Source: Curvibacter delicatus NBRC 14919 (GTDB lineage Bacteria > Pseudomonadota > Gammaproteobacteria > Burkholderiales > Burkholderiaceae_C). Taken from it: a DNA stretch of 64,000 bases. The stretch is taken from NCBI RefSeq assembly GCF_001592265.1, contig NZ_BCWP01000001.1:1-64000 (forward strand), written 5' to 3'. The notes beneath the pieces are model-generated. The model was not told where the DNA came from and searched no databases. It was given only the letters and a program-made list of their open reading frames with translations. The position numbers were made by a program, and so were the translations under genes. Shown here piece after piece: positions 1-9,134 of this stretch; the first letter of the stretch is position 1, and each line of letters begins with the position of its first letter.

Positions 1-27
1 CCCAAGCAGAAGATGTTCGGGGATTAA
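1..27 (+). CDS. 3' end of an upstream gene (possibly dksA)
   Basis: The first 27 bases read in frame 1 as PKQKMFGD followed by TAA, which looks like the last eight codons of a gene entering from the left. A DksA/TraR-type zinc-finger gene often sits upstream of hslV in Burkholderiales and such proteins can end in a similar basic-then-acidic tail. That identification is inference only: no zinc-finger cysteine lies inside the window. Confidence 0.35.
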   Translation, partial: PKQKMFGD

Positions 28-71
28 GCCCGGACGATTGGGTAATCCGGTTCAGCCCAGATCAGCGAGAC

Positions 72-1823
72 ATGGCCAAAGGCGATTCCTCCCCTGGTTT
101 GCTGTCCAAGGTGGCGAGGTTCGTGCGCAATCCCACGCGGGACTGGTCCGAACTCGACCAGCCGGAGGAGCCTGAAGCCGACAGCGGCTTCAGCAAGGAG
201 GTGCTGCGGCAGATGATCGAGCGCAAGCGGCAGAACGATTTCGTGCGCAAGCGTGAGTTCGACTACCTGCGCAAACTGCGCCGTCGCGAGTCACTGGCCG
301 GGGCCGGCCAGACGGGGCGGCCTTCGTTTTTCCAGAGCAGTCTGCCGACCAATCCTGACGAGCGGGCCATGACGCTGCGCAAGATCGATGAGATCGAGGC
401 CCAGATGTCGCGCCAGTGGTGGCAGGGCAAGCAGGACGAGGGCGCTACCCATGCCGGCGGCTTCCCCATGTCGCCCAACCCGATGCTGGGGCCCGACGCA
501 GGTCCGACCCAGCCCATGGCCTCGCAGGAGGAGGGTGGCGACAGCAAATTTGCCACGACCCAGTCCTCGGCCTTGCGGACCGGCTCCAACTGGTTCGAGG
601 TGCCGGAGGAATATGCGCTCACGCGCATGGATCCGGCGGAGGCCGGCTACGAACCTCTGCAGCCCTCGCTGAGCCAGCCTTTCGCCACCACCCGGGGTGT
701 CAACCTGGTGGGTTCCGGCTTTGTCAGCTCCCGCCAGTCGATGGCGGATGAGGCGGACAACCTGAGCGACGCCGATCTGGAGGAGGCGGCCATCCGCTAT
801 GCCAATGGCGACGTTGCCGGCGCCGAAGCCACCTTGCTGGCGGCCTTGCAGGGCGAGAGCCCGCGCCCCGAGCTGGCAGAGGCCTGGATGGCGGCCTTGT
901 TCGATCTGTACCGGGCGACGGGCCAGCAAGCCCGCTTTGACAGCGTTGCACTCGACATGGCCAATCGTTTTGGCCGTTCGTCGCCGGCCTGGTTCTCCAT
1001 TCCCGACTCGCTGGGGCGCTCATCGGAGATGCAAGCCACCCAGCCCAGCCCTTTGCGGGCCGTACATGAACTCGTCTGGGTCAGCCCCGCCGAGCTGAGG
1101 CCGGCAAGCGTGGCGCGATTGCAGGAGGCGACGCAAAACGGTGCCGGCCCCTTTCTGCTGGATTGGCAGGCACTGACGGCCATTGCCCCTGACGCGGTGG
1201 CAGGGCTGGCCGAGGTGTTTGCCCACTGGTGCAACACGCCGGTCCATCTGGTTTTTCGGGGGCATGACACGCTGGAGCGCGTGCTCAAGACACTCACGCC
1301 GTCGGGTGAGCGCAGTGCCAGCCCCGTCGGTTGGCAGTTGCGCATGGATGCACTGCGCATTCTGCGTCTGCAGGACGAATTCGAGTTGGCGGCCCTGGAC
1401 TATTGCGTGACCTTCGAGGTCTCGCCGCCCTCCTGGCAGGACGTGCGCTGCGATTGTGCCCTTGAGGGGCTTGCCGCCCGCGGCCCAGGTGCAGCAGCGG
1501 AGCCGTCGGTCGAGGCGGCTGGCGCCGGTCATGAGGAGCGGCAAGCCGGAAGCATGGAGTTGCTGGGCGAGATCGTGGGGGATGCCTCTGGCATGCTGGC
1601 CGGTTTTGAGTCCGGCATGGACGATGCCAAACGACTCGTGATTTCCTGTGCCCGGCTCGTCCGGGTTGATTTCTCCGCGGCTGGCAGCATCTTGAACTGG
1701 GTGGCAGCCCAGGATGTGCAGGGGCGGCGGGTCCATTTCCACGATGTCAACCGCATCGTGGCCGCTTTTTTCCGCGTCATCGGCATCCACGAGCACGCCC
1801 GGATCGTGCCTCGCAGCACCTGA
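72..1823 (+). CDS. STAS-domain-containing protein upstream of hslV
   Basis: A 583-residue cytoplasmic protein with no signal peptide or membrane segment. The N-terminal 230 residues are charged and low in predicted order. Residues about 237-310 look helical and TPR-like (AEATLLAALQ, AWMAALFDLYRAT). Two STAS-like folds seem to follow: about 330-410 (LLDWQALTAIAPDAVAGLAE) and the C-terminal 95 residues (RLVISCARLVRVDFSAAGSI). STAS domains are usually protein-protein or nucleotide-responsive switch modules. The start at 72 is the first ATG after the upstream stop, with GCGAGA as a weak ribosome site. The gene ends 66 nt before hslV. Its true role is unknown; the association with hslVU in related bacteria is recalled, not shown here. 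Confidence 0.75.
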   Translation: MAKGDSSPGLLSKVARFVRNPTRDWSELDQPEEPEADSGFSKEVLRQMIERKRQNDFVRKREFDYLRKLRRRESLAGAGQTGRPSFFQSSLPTNPDERAMTLRKIDEIEAQMSRQWWQGKQDEGATHAGGFPMSPNPMLGPDAGPTQPMASQEEGGDSKFATTQSSALRTGSNWFEVPEEYALTRMDPAEAGYEPLQPSLSQPFATTRGVNLVGSGFVSSRQSMADEADNLSDADLEEAAIRYANGDVAGAEATLLAALQGESPRPELAEAWMAALFDLYRATGQQARFDSVALDMANRFGRSSPAWFSIPDSLGRSSEMQATQPSPLRAVHELVWVSPAELRPASVARLQEATQNGAGPFLLDWQALTAIAPDAVAGLAEVFAHWCNTPVHLVFRGHDTLERVLKTLTPSGERSASPVGWQLRMDALRILRLQDEFELAALDYCVTFEVSPPSWQDVRCDCALEGLAARGPGAAAEPSVEAAGAGHEERQAGSMELLGEIVGDASGMLAGFESGMDDAKRLVISCARLVRVDFSAAGSILNWVAAQDVQGRRVHFHDVNRIVAAFFRVIGIHEHARIVPRST

Positions 1824-1889
1824 GCGTTCGGGCTATTCGGGCTGGGACGTTGTCCTGGCGTGGTCATCTTCGAGCTTTGGGAACACAGC

Positions 1890-2438
1890 ATGGAACAATT
1901 TCACGGCACCACCATCGTCAGCGTGCGACGCAAGACGGCGGATGGGTTCGACGTTGCCATCGGCGGCGATGGTCAGGTTACCTTGGGCAACATCGTCGTC
2001 AAGGGCACGGCACGCAAGGTGCGAAAGCTCTACCACGGCAAGGTGCTGGCGGGTTTTGCCGGCGCCACAGCCGATGCCTTCACGCTGTTCGAGCGTTTTG
2101 AGGCCAAGCTGGAAAAGCACCAGGGTCATTTGCAGCGTGCCGCCATCGAGTTGACCAAGGACTGGCGCACCGACCGCGTGCTGCGCCGTCTGGAGGCGAT
2201 GCTGGCCGTGGCTGATCGCGAATGCTCCCTCATCATCACCGGCAACGGCGATGTGCTGGAGCCGGAGAACGGCGTGGTCGCCATCGGCTCCGGCGGCGCT
2301 TACGCGCAGGCCGCCGCCATTGCCCTGCTCGGCAATACCGAGCTGTCGGCGCAGGACATCGTCAAGCAGTCGCTGTCGATTGCCGGCGAACTGTGCATCT
2401 ACACCAACATGAACCACACCATCGAGGTACTGGGGTGA
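1890..2438 (+). CDS. hslV: ATP-dependent protease subunit HslV
   Basis: The proteolytic subunit of the cytoplasmic HslVU (ClpQY) complex, an N-terminal threonine peptidase that degrades unfolded and regulatory proteins unfolded by HslU. The product is 182 residues. It begins [14 protein letters not shown]; autoprocessing after Gly6 would expose Thr7 as catalytic nucleophile, as in other beta-proteobacterial HslV. Downstream motifs include [27 protein letters not shown] and [10 protein letters not shown]. An in-frame ATG 30 nt upstream (1860) would add ten residues not seen in the family, so 1890 is preferred. Relative to the E. coli protein there is a short insertion (KTADGFDV region) in the first beta hairpin. 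hslU follows after a repeat-bearing spacer. Confidence 0.97.
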   Translation: MEQFHGTTIVSVRRKTADGFDVAIGGDGQVTLGNIVVKGTARKVRKLYHGKVLAGFAGATADAFTLFERFEAKLEKHQGHLQRAAIELTKDWRTDRVLRRLEAMLAVADRECSLIITGNGDVLEPENGVVAIGSGGAYAQAAAIALLGNTELSAQDIVKQSLSIAGELCIYTNMNHTIEVLG

Positions 2439-2474
2439 CACCCCCGATTCTCGCCCACTGCGTGTGGCTCGCAT

Positions 2475-2542
2475 CCCCCCTTAAGGGGGCAACGCCAGTG
2501 GCCCGGCGAAGCCGGTTCCACGGCGTTCCGCGGTTGGATCCG
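2475..2542 (+). repeat. Dispersed intergenic repeat, copy 1 (REP-like)
   Basis: This 68-bp stretch between hslV and hslU opens with CCCCCCTTAAGGGGG and continues with GCCCGGCGAAGCCGG and CGGCGTTCCGCGG, so it can fold into two or three short GC stems. A near-identical copy lies in inverted orientation at 63469-63535. Both copies have the same orientation relative to the flanking genes. It is the only sizeable element in the hslV-hslU spacer. Confidence 0.8.
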
Positions 2543-2579
2543 CGTCATTCGAACTGAACTTGCTTTTGTGAGTAACGCC

Positions 2580-3908
2580 ATGTCTTCCATGACCCCACAG
2601 GAAATCGTCTCCGAACTCGACCGTCACATCGTCGGCCAGGCCCAGGCCAAGCGTGCCGTGGCCATCGCCTTGCGCAACCGCTGGCGTCGTCAGCAGGTCG
2701 ATACCGGTCTGCGCACCGAGATCACACCCAAGAACATCCTCATGATCGGCCCCACTGGGGTCGGCAAGACCGAGATCGCGCGCCGTCTGGCCAGGCTGGC
2801 CGATGCGCCTTTCATCAAGGTCGAAGCCACCAAGTTCACCGAGGTCGGTTATGTCGGCAAGGATGTGGACTCCATCATCCGCGACCTGGCCGAGGTGGCT
2901 GTCAAGCAGACGCGTGATGCCGAGATGCGCAAGGTGAAGGAACGGGCACAGGATGCGGCGGAAGAGCGCATCCTTGACGTCCTGATTCCGCCGCCGCGCA
3001 GCGAATTCGGCGCCTCGGAACCAGCGGTTGAAAGCACAGCGCGGCAGACCTTCCGCAAGAAGCTGCGCGAAGGCCAGCTCGATGAGCGCGAAATCGAACT
3101 CGACGTGGCTGAGCCGCGGCCGCAGCTCGAAATCATGGGCCCGGCCGGCATGGAGGAGATGACCGAGCAATTGCGTGGCCTGTTTGGGCAGATGGGCCAG
3201 ACGAAGCGCAAGACGCGCAAGCTCAAGATTGCGGAAGCGCTCAAGCTGCTGGTCGACGAAGAGGCGGCCAAGCTGGTCAATGAAGACGAGATCAGGACCC
3301 AGGCACTGCACAGTGCCGAGCAGAACGGCATCGTTTTCATCGACGAGATCGACAAGGTGACTTCCCGCAGCGAAGGCAGCGGTGCCGAAGTCTCGCGCCA
3401 GGGGGTGCAGCGTGACCTGCTGCCGCTGGTGGAAGGAACGACGGTATCGACCAAATACGGCATGCTCAAGACCGATCACATCCTGTTCATTGCCTCGGGC
3501 GCATTCCACCTGAGCAAGCCGAGTGATCTGATCCCCGAGTTGCAGGGGCGTTTTCCGATCCGTGTCGAACTGCAGTCGCTGTCGGTGCAGGACTTTGAAG
3601 CCATCCTGACGCAAACCCATGCCTCGCTGGTCAAGCAGTACCAGGCGCTGCTGGCGACCGAAGCCGTGACCTTGGCCTTTACGCCCGAGGGCATCACACG
3701 GCTGGCGCACATTGCCCATGAGGTGAACGAGCGCACCGAAAACATCGGAGCGCGTCGCCTGGCCACGGTCATGGAGCGTCTGCTGGATGACGTCAGCTTC
3801 GATGCCGCCGCCCTGCACGGGCAGACGGTCACGATCAATGCTGCCTACGTGGACGCCCGGCTGGATGACCTCAGCCGCAATGAGGATCTTTCCCGTTACA
3901 TTTTGTGA
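2580..3908 (+). CDS. hslU: ATPase and unfoldase subunit HslU
   Basis: The AAA+ ATPase partner of HslV: it binds, unfolds and threads substrates into the HslV chamber. The product is 442 residues, against 443 in E. coli. Walker [10 protein letters not shown] is at about 57-65, the pore motif GYVG at about 90-93, Walker B VFIDEID around 257-263 and sensor/arginine motifs follow. The C terminus LSRYIL is the tail that inserts into HslV to activate it. The intermediate I-domain spans about 105-240. An in-frame GTG at 2568 would add four residues, but [20 protein letters not shown] is the usual start. The spacer from hslV contains a REP-like repeat, so the two may be co-transcribed with differential stability. 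Confidence 0.97.
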   Translation: MSSMTPQEIVSELDRHIVGQAQAKRAVAIALRNRWRRQQVDTGLRTEITPKNILMIGPTGVGKTEIARRLARLADAPFIKVEATKFTEVGYVGKDVDSIIRDLAEVAVKQTRDAEMRKVKERAQDAAEERILDVLIPPPRSEFGASEPAVESTARQTFRKKLREGQLDEREIELDVAEPRPQLEIMGPAGMEEMTEQLRGLFGQMGQTKRKTRKLKIAEALKLLVDEEAAKLVNEDEIRTQALHSAEQNGIVFIDEIDKVTSRSEGSGAEVSRQGVQRDLLPLVEGTTVSTKYGMLKTDHILFIASGAFHLSKPSDLIPELQGRFPIRVELQSLSVQDFEAILTQTHASLVKQYQALLATEAVTLAFTPEGITRLAHIAHEVNERTENIGARRLATVMERLLDDVSFDAAALHGQTVTINAAYVDARLDDLSRNEDLSRYIL

Positions 3909-3971
3909 GCGATTTCTGGACAACGACAGTCCTTCAAGCATCACATTCATATCGCTTGCTAAGTGCTTAAT

Positions 3972-4016
3972 TTAGAACGGTTTTTATCTGGGAATTTTCT
4001 CGGGAAACCGTTCTAA
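3972..4016. other. 12-bp perfect inverted repeat downstream of hslU
   Basis: TTAGAACGGTTT at 3972-3983 is followed after 21 nt by its exact reverse complement at 4005-4016. It lies 64 nt past the hslU stop in an AT-rich stretch. It could be an intrinsic terminator, but no clean T tract follows, or an operator for a dimeric regulator ahead of the mraZ promoter. Confidence 0.6.
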
Positions 4017-4053
4017 GTCCTTGATTTCATTGAAATTTTTCTTGTAATCCCTC

Positions 4054-4081
4054 TTGCGGCGAACTATTTTGCTGCTACAGT
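4054..4081 (+). promoter_or_regulatory. Candidate sigma-70 promoter of the dcw cluster (Pmra)
   Basis: TTGCGG at 4054-4059 and TACAGT at 4076-4081 are separated by 16 bp, the best -35/-10 pair in the hslU-mraZ gap. A start site would fall near 4088, exactly where the MraZ-type repeats begin, so MraZ binding would block initiation. Confidence 0.55.
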
Positions 4082-4087
4082 GCAAAA

Positions 4088-4113
4088 AAGTGGAATTAAG
4101 TGGTGAAAAGTGC
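4088..4113 (+). promoter_or_regulatory. MraZ operator: three 10-bp-spaced direct repeats
   Basis: AAGTGG at 4088, AAGTGG at 4098 and AAGTGC at 4108 recur at an exact 10-bp period just downstream of the candidate -10. MraZ is known to autoregulate by binding short, helically phased GTGG-type direct repeats upstream of its own gene. The match of spacing, position and core is good; binding itself is inferred. Confidence 0.75.
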
Positions 4114-4163
4114 CTTTGTGCTTTTCGCCGTTCGGCTTTTCTGTTCAAGAGGGGTTTGCTGTC

Positions 4164-4592
4164 GTGTTTCAAGGTGCTTCGTCACTCAGTCTGGATGCCA
4201 AGGGTCGCCTGTCGGTGCCCACGCGGCACCGTGACGTCCTGAGTGCGACGGCCACCGGACAGCTGACCATCACCAAGCATCCACACGGCTGCCTCATGGT
4301 CTTTCCGCGCCCGGAATGGGAGAAGTTCCGCGAGCGCATCGCGGCGCTGCCGATGGCCGCCCAGTGGTGGAAGCGCATCTTCCTTGGCAACGCCATGGAT
4401 GTGGAGATGGATGCCACCGGCCGCGTGCTGGTCTCGCCGGAGTTGCGTGCTGCGGCGGGCATTGCCAAAGACGCCATCCTGCTGGGCATGGGCAACCACT
4501 TCGAGCTCTGGGACAAGGCGACCTACGATGCGCAGGAGGCCCAGGCCATGCAGGGCGAGATGCCCGACGTCTTCAAGGACTTTTCCTTCTGA
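4164..4592 (+). CDS. mraZ: Transcriptional regulator MraZ
   Basis: The DNA-binding regulator that heads and represses the division and cell wall cluster. It is AbrB-like, with two tandem SpoVT-AbrB folds. The product is 142 residues. The GTG at 4164 is chosen because AAGAGGGG lies 9 nt upstream and the protein then begins [20 protein letters not shown], matching the family; an ATG at 4110 in the same frame would add 18 unrelated residues. The two AbrB halves are visible as [16 protein letters not shown] and [16 protein letters not shown], each with the DxxGR core. It is followed by rsmH after 9 nt and is probably autoregulated through the repeats at 4088-4113. Confidence 0.96.
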   Translation: MFQGASSLSLDAKGRLSVPTRHRDVLSATATGQLTITKHPHGCLMVFPRPEWEKFRERIAALPMAAQWWKRIFLGNAMDVEMDATGRVLVSPELRAAAGIAKDAILLGMGNHFELWDKATYDAQEAQAMQGEMPDVFKDFSF

Positions 4593-4601
4593 AGGTTGAC
4601 G

Positions 4602-5546
4602 GTGGAAAACTCCGCATGGACACACACCACCGTCTTGTTGAACGAAGCCGTCGAAGCCTTATTCAACAAGCCGGCCGCGCAGGCGGACGGGCCGGACCCG
4701 GCCGATGGCACCTATGTCGACGCCACCTTCGGCCGCGGCGGGCACTCGCGTCTCATCCTTTCCCGACTGTCGCCCCAAGGGCGGCTGATCGCCTTCGACA
4801 AGGACCCGATGGCGATTGCCGAAGCGCAGCGCATCGCCGACCCGCGCTTTGTCATTCGCCACCAGGGCTTTCGCCATCTGGACGAATTGCCGCCGGCCAG
4901 CGCGTCGGGGGTGCTCATGGATCTGGGTGTGAGCTCGCCGCAGATCGACAACCCCGAGCGGGGTTTCAGTTTTCGATTCGAAGGGCCGCTGGACATGCGC
5001 ATGGACACCACGCGCGGCCAGAGTGTGGCGCAGTGGCTGGCGACAGCCGAAACCAAGCAGATCGCGGAGGTGATACGTGACTACGGTGAAGAACGGTTTG
5101 CTGGCCAAATTGCAAAGGCGATTGTTGCTCGCCGACAAGAGCGGGGCCCAATTTCAACCACCACTGAACTGGCCCAGCTCGTGGCTGACACGGTCAAAAC
5201 CCGCGAGCCGGGCCAGAACCCTGCAACGCGCACATTTCAGGCTTTTCGGATTTTCATCAACGCCGAGCTTGAAGAGCTGCAATCGGCGCTAGAGGCGAGC
5301 CTGGATGTTTTGCAACCCGGAGGTCGGCTGGTGGTGATCAGTTTCCATTCGCTGGAAGATCGCATCGTCAAGCAATTCATCGCGCAGCATTCGCGCGAGG
5401 TGTTCGACCGCCGGGCGCCCTTTGCCGCGCCCAAGCCGATGAAGCTCCTCGCGCTGGACCGGATCAAGCCGAGCGCTGCTGAAGTGGCGGGCAACCCGCG
5501 CGCGCGCAGCGCCATCATGCGCGTGGCAGTGAGGACGGCGGTATGA
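4602..5546 (+). CDS. rsmH: 16S rRNA (cytosine-1402-N4)-methyltransferase RsmH
   Basis: SAM-dependent methyltransferase that modifies C1402 in the decoding centre of 16S rRNA; the second gene of most dcw clusters. The product is 314 residues. It opens [20 protein letters not shown]. The SAM site is [16 protein letters not shown] near 37-52, with [10 protein letters not shown] and [15 protein letters not shown] further on and the closing [15 protein letters not shown] chose GTG 4602 because AGG lies 6 nt ahead; TTG 4596 in the same frame has no ribosome site. The last four bases overlap the ftsL start (ATGA), so translation is probably coupled. Confidence 0.97.
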   Translation: MENSAWTHTTVLLNEAVEALFNKPAAQADGPDPADGTYVDATFGRGGHSRLILSRLSPQGRLIAFDKDPMAIAEAQRIADPRFVIRHQGFRHLDELPPASASGVLMDLGVSSPQIDNPERGFSFRFEGPLDMRMDTTRGQSVAQWLATAETKQIAEVIRDYGEERFAGQIAKAIVARRQERGPISTTTELAQLVADTVKTREPGQNPATRTFQAFRIFINAELEELQSALEASLDVLQPGGRLVVISFHSLEDRIVKQFIAQHSREVFDRRAPFAAPKPMKLLALDRIKPSAAEVAGNPRARSAIMRVAVRTAV

Positions 5547-5878
5547 CGCGGCTGAACATCGTCCTGCTGCTGGCGGTGCTGGCCAGTGCCTTGTACCTGG
5601 TGAATGTGCAGTATGAGTCGCGTCGCCTGTACACGGAAATCGACCGCGCCAAGCTGGATGCGCGCCGGATCGAGACCGAGCGTGAGCAGCTGCAGATCGA
5701 CAAGCGGGGCCAGGCCACGCCGCTGCGGGTCGACAAGCTGGCGCGTGAGCAGTTGCACATGCGTGTCGCGACGCCGGCCATCACGAACTATGTGACCTAC
5801 ACGGCAGGACCGGGGGCCGCGACGGAGCAGGACGAGACCGCCAGCAAGCAGGCGCAAGCCAGGGGGCGCGTGCAATGA
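5543..5878 (+). CDS. ftsL: Cell division protein FtsL
   Basis: Small bitopic inner membrane protein that, with FtsB and FtsQ, forms the divisome regulatory complex and activates FtsWI. The product is 111 residues. One membrane segment lies at about 4-20 ([17 protein letters not shown]), followed by a periplasmic coiled coil ([25 protein letters not shown]), the expected layout. The last 25 residues are polar and disordered. It overlaps rsmH by 4 nt at its start and ftsI by 4 nt at its end. FtsL is poorly conserved in sequence, so position in the cluster is part of the identification. Confidence 0.93.
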   Translation: MTRLNIVLLLAVLASALYLVNVQYESRRLYTEIDRAKLDARRIETEREQLQIDKRGQATPLRVDKLAREQLHMRVATPAITNYVTYTAGPGAATEQDETASKQAQARGRVQ

Positions 5879-7620
5879 GCCGCAGCATCCTCTACACCTC
5901 CAGCCCGCTGCTGGCCAGCCGCACGCCGGTGTGGCGCAGCAAGTTCATCGTGGCAGCACTGGCTTTGGGTTTTGGCGGGCTGGCAGCGCGCGCCGCCTAT
6001 GTGCAGGTGGTGGGGAATGATTTCTTCCAGCGCCAGGGCGAGGTGCGTTTTGCGCGCACGCTGGAGCTGCCGGCCCACCGCGGCCGCATCATGGACCGCA
6101 ATGGCCTGTTGTTGGCCTCCAATGTGGTGGCGCCCAGTATCTGGGCGATCCCGGAAGACGTGGAGAGTGATGACGCCGAGGTCAAGGCCAAGTTGCGCCA
6201 GCTGGCCCAGTTGCTGGGCGTGCCGCTTGCCGAGCTCAACAAGAAGCTGGACGACGAAGACAAGACCTTCGTCTGGCTCAAGCGCCAGGTGGATGAGCCG
6301 GTGGCGCAGCAGATCGCAGCGCTGAACATCAAGGGCATCTACCAGCGCAAGGAATACAAGCGCAAGTATCCCGAAGGCGAGGCGGCGGCACATGTGGTCG
6401 GTTTTGCCAACGTCGAGAACCACGGTCAGGAAGGCGTGGAACTCGCCTTCGACAAGTCACTCGCCGGACGTCCCGGTTCCCGCCGTGTCATCAAGGACCG
6501 GCTCGGGCGCGTGGTGGAAGATGTGGGCGAGCAGGTACCACCGGTAGACGGCAAGGACATCCAGCTGTCGATTGACAGCAAGGTGCAGTTCTTTGCCTAC
6601 CAGAAACTCAAGTCCGCTGTGCTGGAAAACAAGGCCAAGGCCGGCAGCGTGGTGGTACTCGACTCCGTGACCGGCGAGGTGCTGGCGCTGGCCAACTACC
6701 CGAGTTACGTGCCGGACAAGCGCCAGAACCTGACCGGCGCCCAGTTGCGCAACATCGCCTTGACCGACGTGTTCGAGCCGGGATCGACCATGAAGCCGTT
6801 CACCGTCGGTCTGGCGCTGGAAACCGGGCGCGTCAAACCGAGTACCCAGATACAGACCGCACCCGGCAAGATCCAGATCACGGGCTCGACGATCTCTGAT
6901 TCTCATCCGCATGGCGTGCTGACGGTGGAGGAGGTGATCCAGAAATCGAGCAACGTGGGCACGGTCAAGATGGCCATGCAGATGCAGCCGCGCGAGATGT
7001 GGGAGATCTTCTCCGCTGCCGGTTTTGGTCAAAAGCCTCAGATCAGTTTTCCGGGCGTGGCCTCGGGCCGGCTGCGGCCCTACAAGACCTGGCGACCGGT
7101 CGAGCAGGCCACCATGTCCTACGGCTATGGCCTGTCGGCCTCCCTGTTCCAGATGGCGCGCTCCTACACGGTGTTCGCGCACGATGGCCAGATCATTCCG
7201 GCCACCATCCTCAAAAGCAATGAGCCCGTCGTGGGTGTGCAGGTGCTGTCGTCACAGACCGCGACCCAGATCCGCAAGATGTTGCAGATGGCCGCCGGGC
7301 CCGGCGGAACCGGGCCGAAAGCCCAGACCATCGGTTATTCGGTCGGCGGCAAGTCAGGGACGGCGCACAAGCAGATCGGGCGCAGCTATGCCAGCAACAA
7401 GTACCGTGCCTGGTTCACCGGCATGGCACCGATCGACCAGCCGCGCATCATCGTGGCGGTCATGATCGACGAGCCCAGTGCCGGCCAGTATTTCGGTGGC
7501 GCCGTGGCGGCGCCGGTGTTCAGTGAAGTGGTGCAGCAGACCCTGCGCATGATGGGTGTGCAGCCCGACATGGCGGTCAAGCCGCAGATCGTGGCCAAGG
7601 CGGTGGAGGAGAGCTTCTGA
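5875..7620 (+). CDS. ftsI: Septal peptidoglycan transpeptidase FtsI (PBP3)
   Basis: Class B penicillin-binding protein that crosslinks septal peptidoglycan with FtsW. The product is 581 residues with one N-terminal membrane anchor at about 23-42. The non-penicillin-binding dimerisation domain follows (LELPAHRGRIMDRNGLLLAS). The transpeptidase domain shows the three active-site motifs: STMK at 304-307 with Ser304 as nucleophile, SSN at 358-360 and KSGT at 493-496. The start overlaps ftsL (ATGA) and the stop shares one base with the murE start. Beta-lactam target by family knowledge. Confidence 0.98.
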   Translation: MSRSILYTSSPLLASRTPVWRSKFIVAALALGFGGLAARAAYVQVVGNDFFQRQGEVRFARTLELPAHRGRIMDRNGLLLASNVVAPSIWAIPEDVESDDAEVKAKLRQLAQLLGVPLAELNKKLDDEDKTFVWLKRQVDEPVAQQIAALNIKGIYQRKEYKRKYPEGEAAAHVVGFANVENHGQEGVELAFDKSLAGRPGSRRVIKDRLGRVVEDVGEQVPPVDGKDIQLSIDSKVQFFAYQKLKSAVLENKAKAGSVVVLDSVTGEVLALANYPSYVPDKRQNLTGAQLRNIALTDVFEPGSTMKPFTVGLALETGRVKPSTQIQTAPGKIQITGSTISDSHPHGVLTVEEVIQKSSNVGTVKMAMQMQPREMWEIFSAAGFGQKPQISFPGVASGRLRPYKTWRPVEQATMSYGYGLSASLFQMARSYTVFAHDGQIIPATILKSNEPVVGVQVLSSQTATQIRKMLQMAAGPGGTGPKAQTIGYSVGGKSGTAHKQIGRSYASNKYRAWFTGMAPIDQPRIIVAVMIDEPSAGQYFGGAVAAPVFSEVVQQTLRMMGVQPDMAVKPQIVAKAVEESF

Positions 7621-9134
7621 TGATAAAGCTCCAGACACCCGATCAGGCCGCCCAGTGGTTGCGCACCCATGTGCAGGGCATGCTCCAGACGGACAGCCGC
7701 AAGGTGCGTGCCGGGGATGGCTTCATCGCCTGGCCGGGGGCTGCCACCGATGGTCGCCAGTACGTGACGAGTGCACTGGCGCAAGGCGCGGCCGCCTGTG
7801 TGGTTGAGCAGGTGGGTGTGGATGGCTATCGGTTCGAGAGTGCGCAGGTGGCGGCCTACGCCGGCCTCAAGGCGGCCAGCGGACCGATTGCCGCCGCTTA
7901 TTACGAACAGCCCTCGCAGCAGCTTGACGTAATAGCCGTCACAGGGACCAATGGCAAGACCTCCATCACGTGGTGGCTGGCGCAGGCATTGTCGGCCCTG
8001 CAGCCGGCCATGCCCTGTGGCCTGGTGGGCACGCTGGGCATCGGCTCTGCGCCGCGTGTGGGAGAGGTCAACAACGTGGTGAGCACCGGCCTGACCACGC
8101 CCGACCCGGTGCTGCTGCAGCAGACCTTCCGTCGTTTTGTCGCCGAGGGAATGGTGGCCTGCGCGATCGAGGCATCGTCGATTGGCATTGAGGAGCAGCG
8201 CCTGGAGGGCACACAGATCCGCACCGCTGTCTTCACCAATTTCACCCAGGACCATCTCGACTATCACGGCAGCATGGCGGCCTACTGGCAGGCCAAGGCC
8301 GCGCTGTTCGACTGGCCCGGCTTGCGCGCTGCGGTGGTGAACATTGATGATGGAAAAGGCGTCGAACTGGCGGAGCAACTGGCGGGTCGGCCGCTGGCGT
8401 TGTGGACGGTTTCCTGCAAGGACGAGGCGCGGCTGAGGGCGGACGATATCCGGTTTGAAGGCCAGGGCCTGCGGTTCACTGTCTGCGAAGGCGAGGCGCG
8501 CCACGAACTGGCAACGCAGGTGGTGGGCCACTACAACGTGGCCAACCTGCTGGGGGTCATTGCCGCCATGCGGACCCTGGGGGTGCCGCTGGCTGCGGCG
8601 GTGGCGGCTTGCCACGTGCTGCACCCGGTGCCCGGGCGCATGGAGTGCCTGGGTGGGGGTGAGCAGCCTCTGGTTGTGGTGGACTACGCCCACACGCCCG
8701 ATGCGCTGGCCCAGGCGCTACTGGCGCTGCGTCCGCTGGCCGAGCAGCGCGGCGGACAGCTCTGGTGTGTGTTTGGTTGTGGCGGTGACCGTGATCCGAT
8801 CAAGCGGCCGCTCATGGGCGCCATGGCTGGCCAGTATGCGGACCAGGTGGTGCTGACCAATGACAATCCGCGCAACGAAAAACCCGAGGCCATCCTCAGC
8901 CAGATCCTGCTCGGGCTGGAGGGGTGTGGCGCCGTGAGCGTGCAGAGCGACCGAGCACAGGCCATTGCCGAAACGGTGCGGCAGGCCGCAGCGCATGACG
9001 TGGTGCTGGTGGCCGGCAAGGGGCATGAAGATTACCAAGAGGCGGCCGGCCTGCGCACACCGTTCTCGGATCGCGTCGAGGTGCAACGGGCCTTGCAGGC
9101 CCGTGCAGCTGCCGTCGAAGGAGCGAGCGCATGA
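7620..9134 (+). CDS. murE: UDP-MurNAc-L-Ala-D-Glu:meso-diaminopimelate ligase MurE
   Basis: Cytoplasmic ATP-dependent ligase adding the third residue of the stem peptide. The product is 504 residues with the three Mur domains. The ATP loop TGTNGKTS is at 108-115. The motif DNPR at 415-418 is the meso-diaminopimelate recognition signature, so the third residue is meso-DAP and not lysine, which fits a Gram-negative envelope. HPVPGRME and DYAHTPDAL are also present. The start ATG shares its first base with the ftsI stop, and the stop overlaps the murF start by 4 nt. Confidence 0.97.
   Translation: MIKLQTPDQAAQWLRTHVQGMLQTDSRKVRAGDGFIAWPGAATDGRQYVTSALAQGAAACVVEQVGVDGYRFESAQVAAYAGLKAASGPIAAAYYEQPSQQLDVIAVTGTNGKTSITWWLAQALSALQPAMPCGLVGTLGIGSAPRVGEVNNVVSTGLTTPDPVLLQQTFRRFVAEGMVACAIEASSIGIEEQRLEGTQIRTAVFTNFTQDHLDYHGSMAAYWQAKAALFDWPGLRAAVVNIDDGKGVELAEQLAGRPLALWTVSCKDEARLRADDIRFEGQGLRFTVCEGEARHELATQVVGHYNVANLLGVIAAMRTLGVPLAAAVAACHVLHPVPGRMECLGGGEQPLVVVDYAHTPDALAQALLALRPLAEQRGGQLWCVFGCGGDRDPIKRPLMGAMAGQYADQVVLTNDNPRNEKPEAILSQILLGLEGCGAVSVQSDRAQAIAETVRQAAAHDVVLVAGKGHEDYQEAAGLRTPFSDRVEVQRALQARAAAVEGASA

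Noticed and set aside
2399-2590. Short ORFs with WRCPLKGG-like peptides over the REP-like repeats
   Set aside because: The coding potential comes from the repeat sequence itself and appears at both copies; no ribosome site or conserved start.
2481-3950. Minus-strand frame of about 490 codons antisense to hslU
   Set aside because: Low-complexity shadow of hslU; no family resemblance and no ribosome site.
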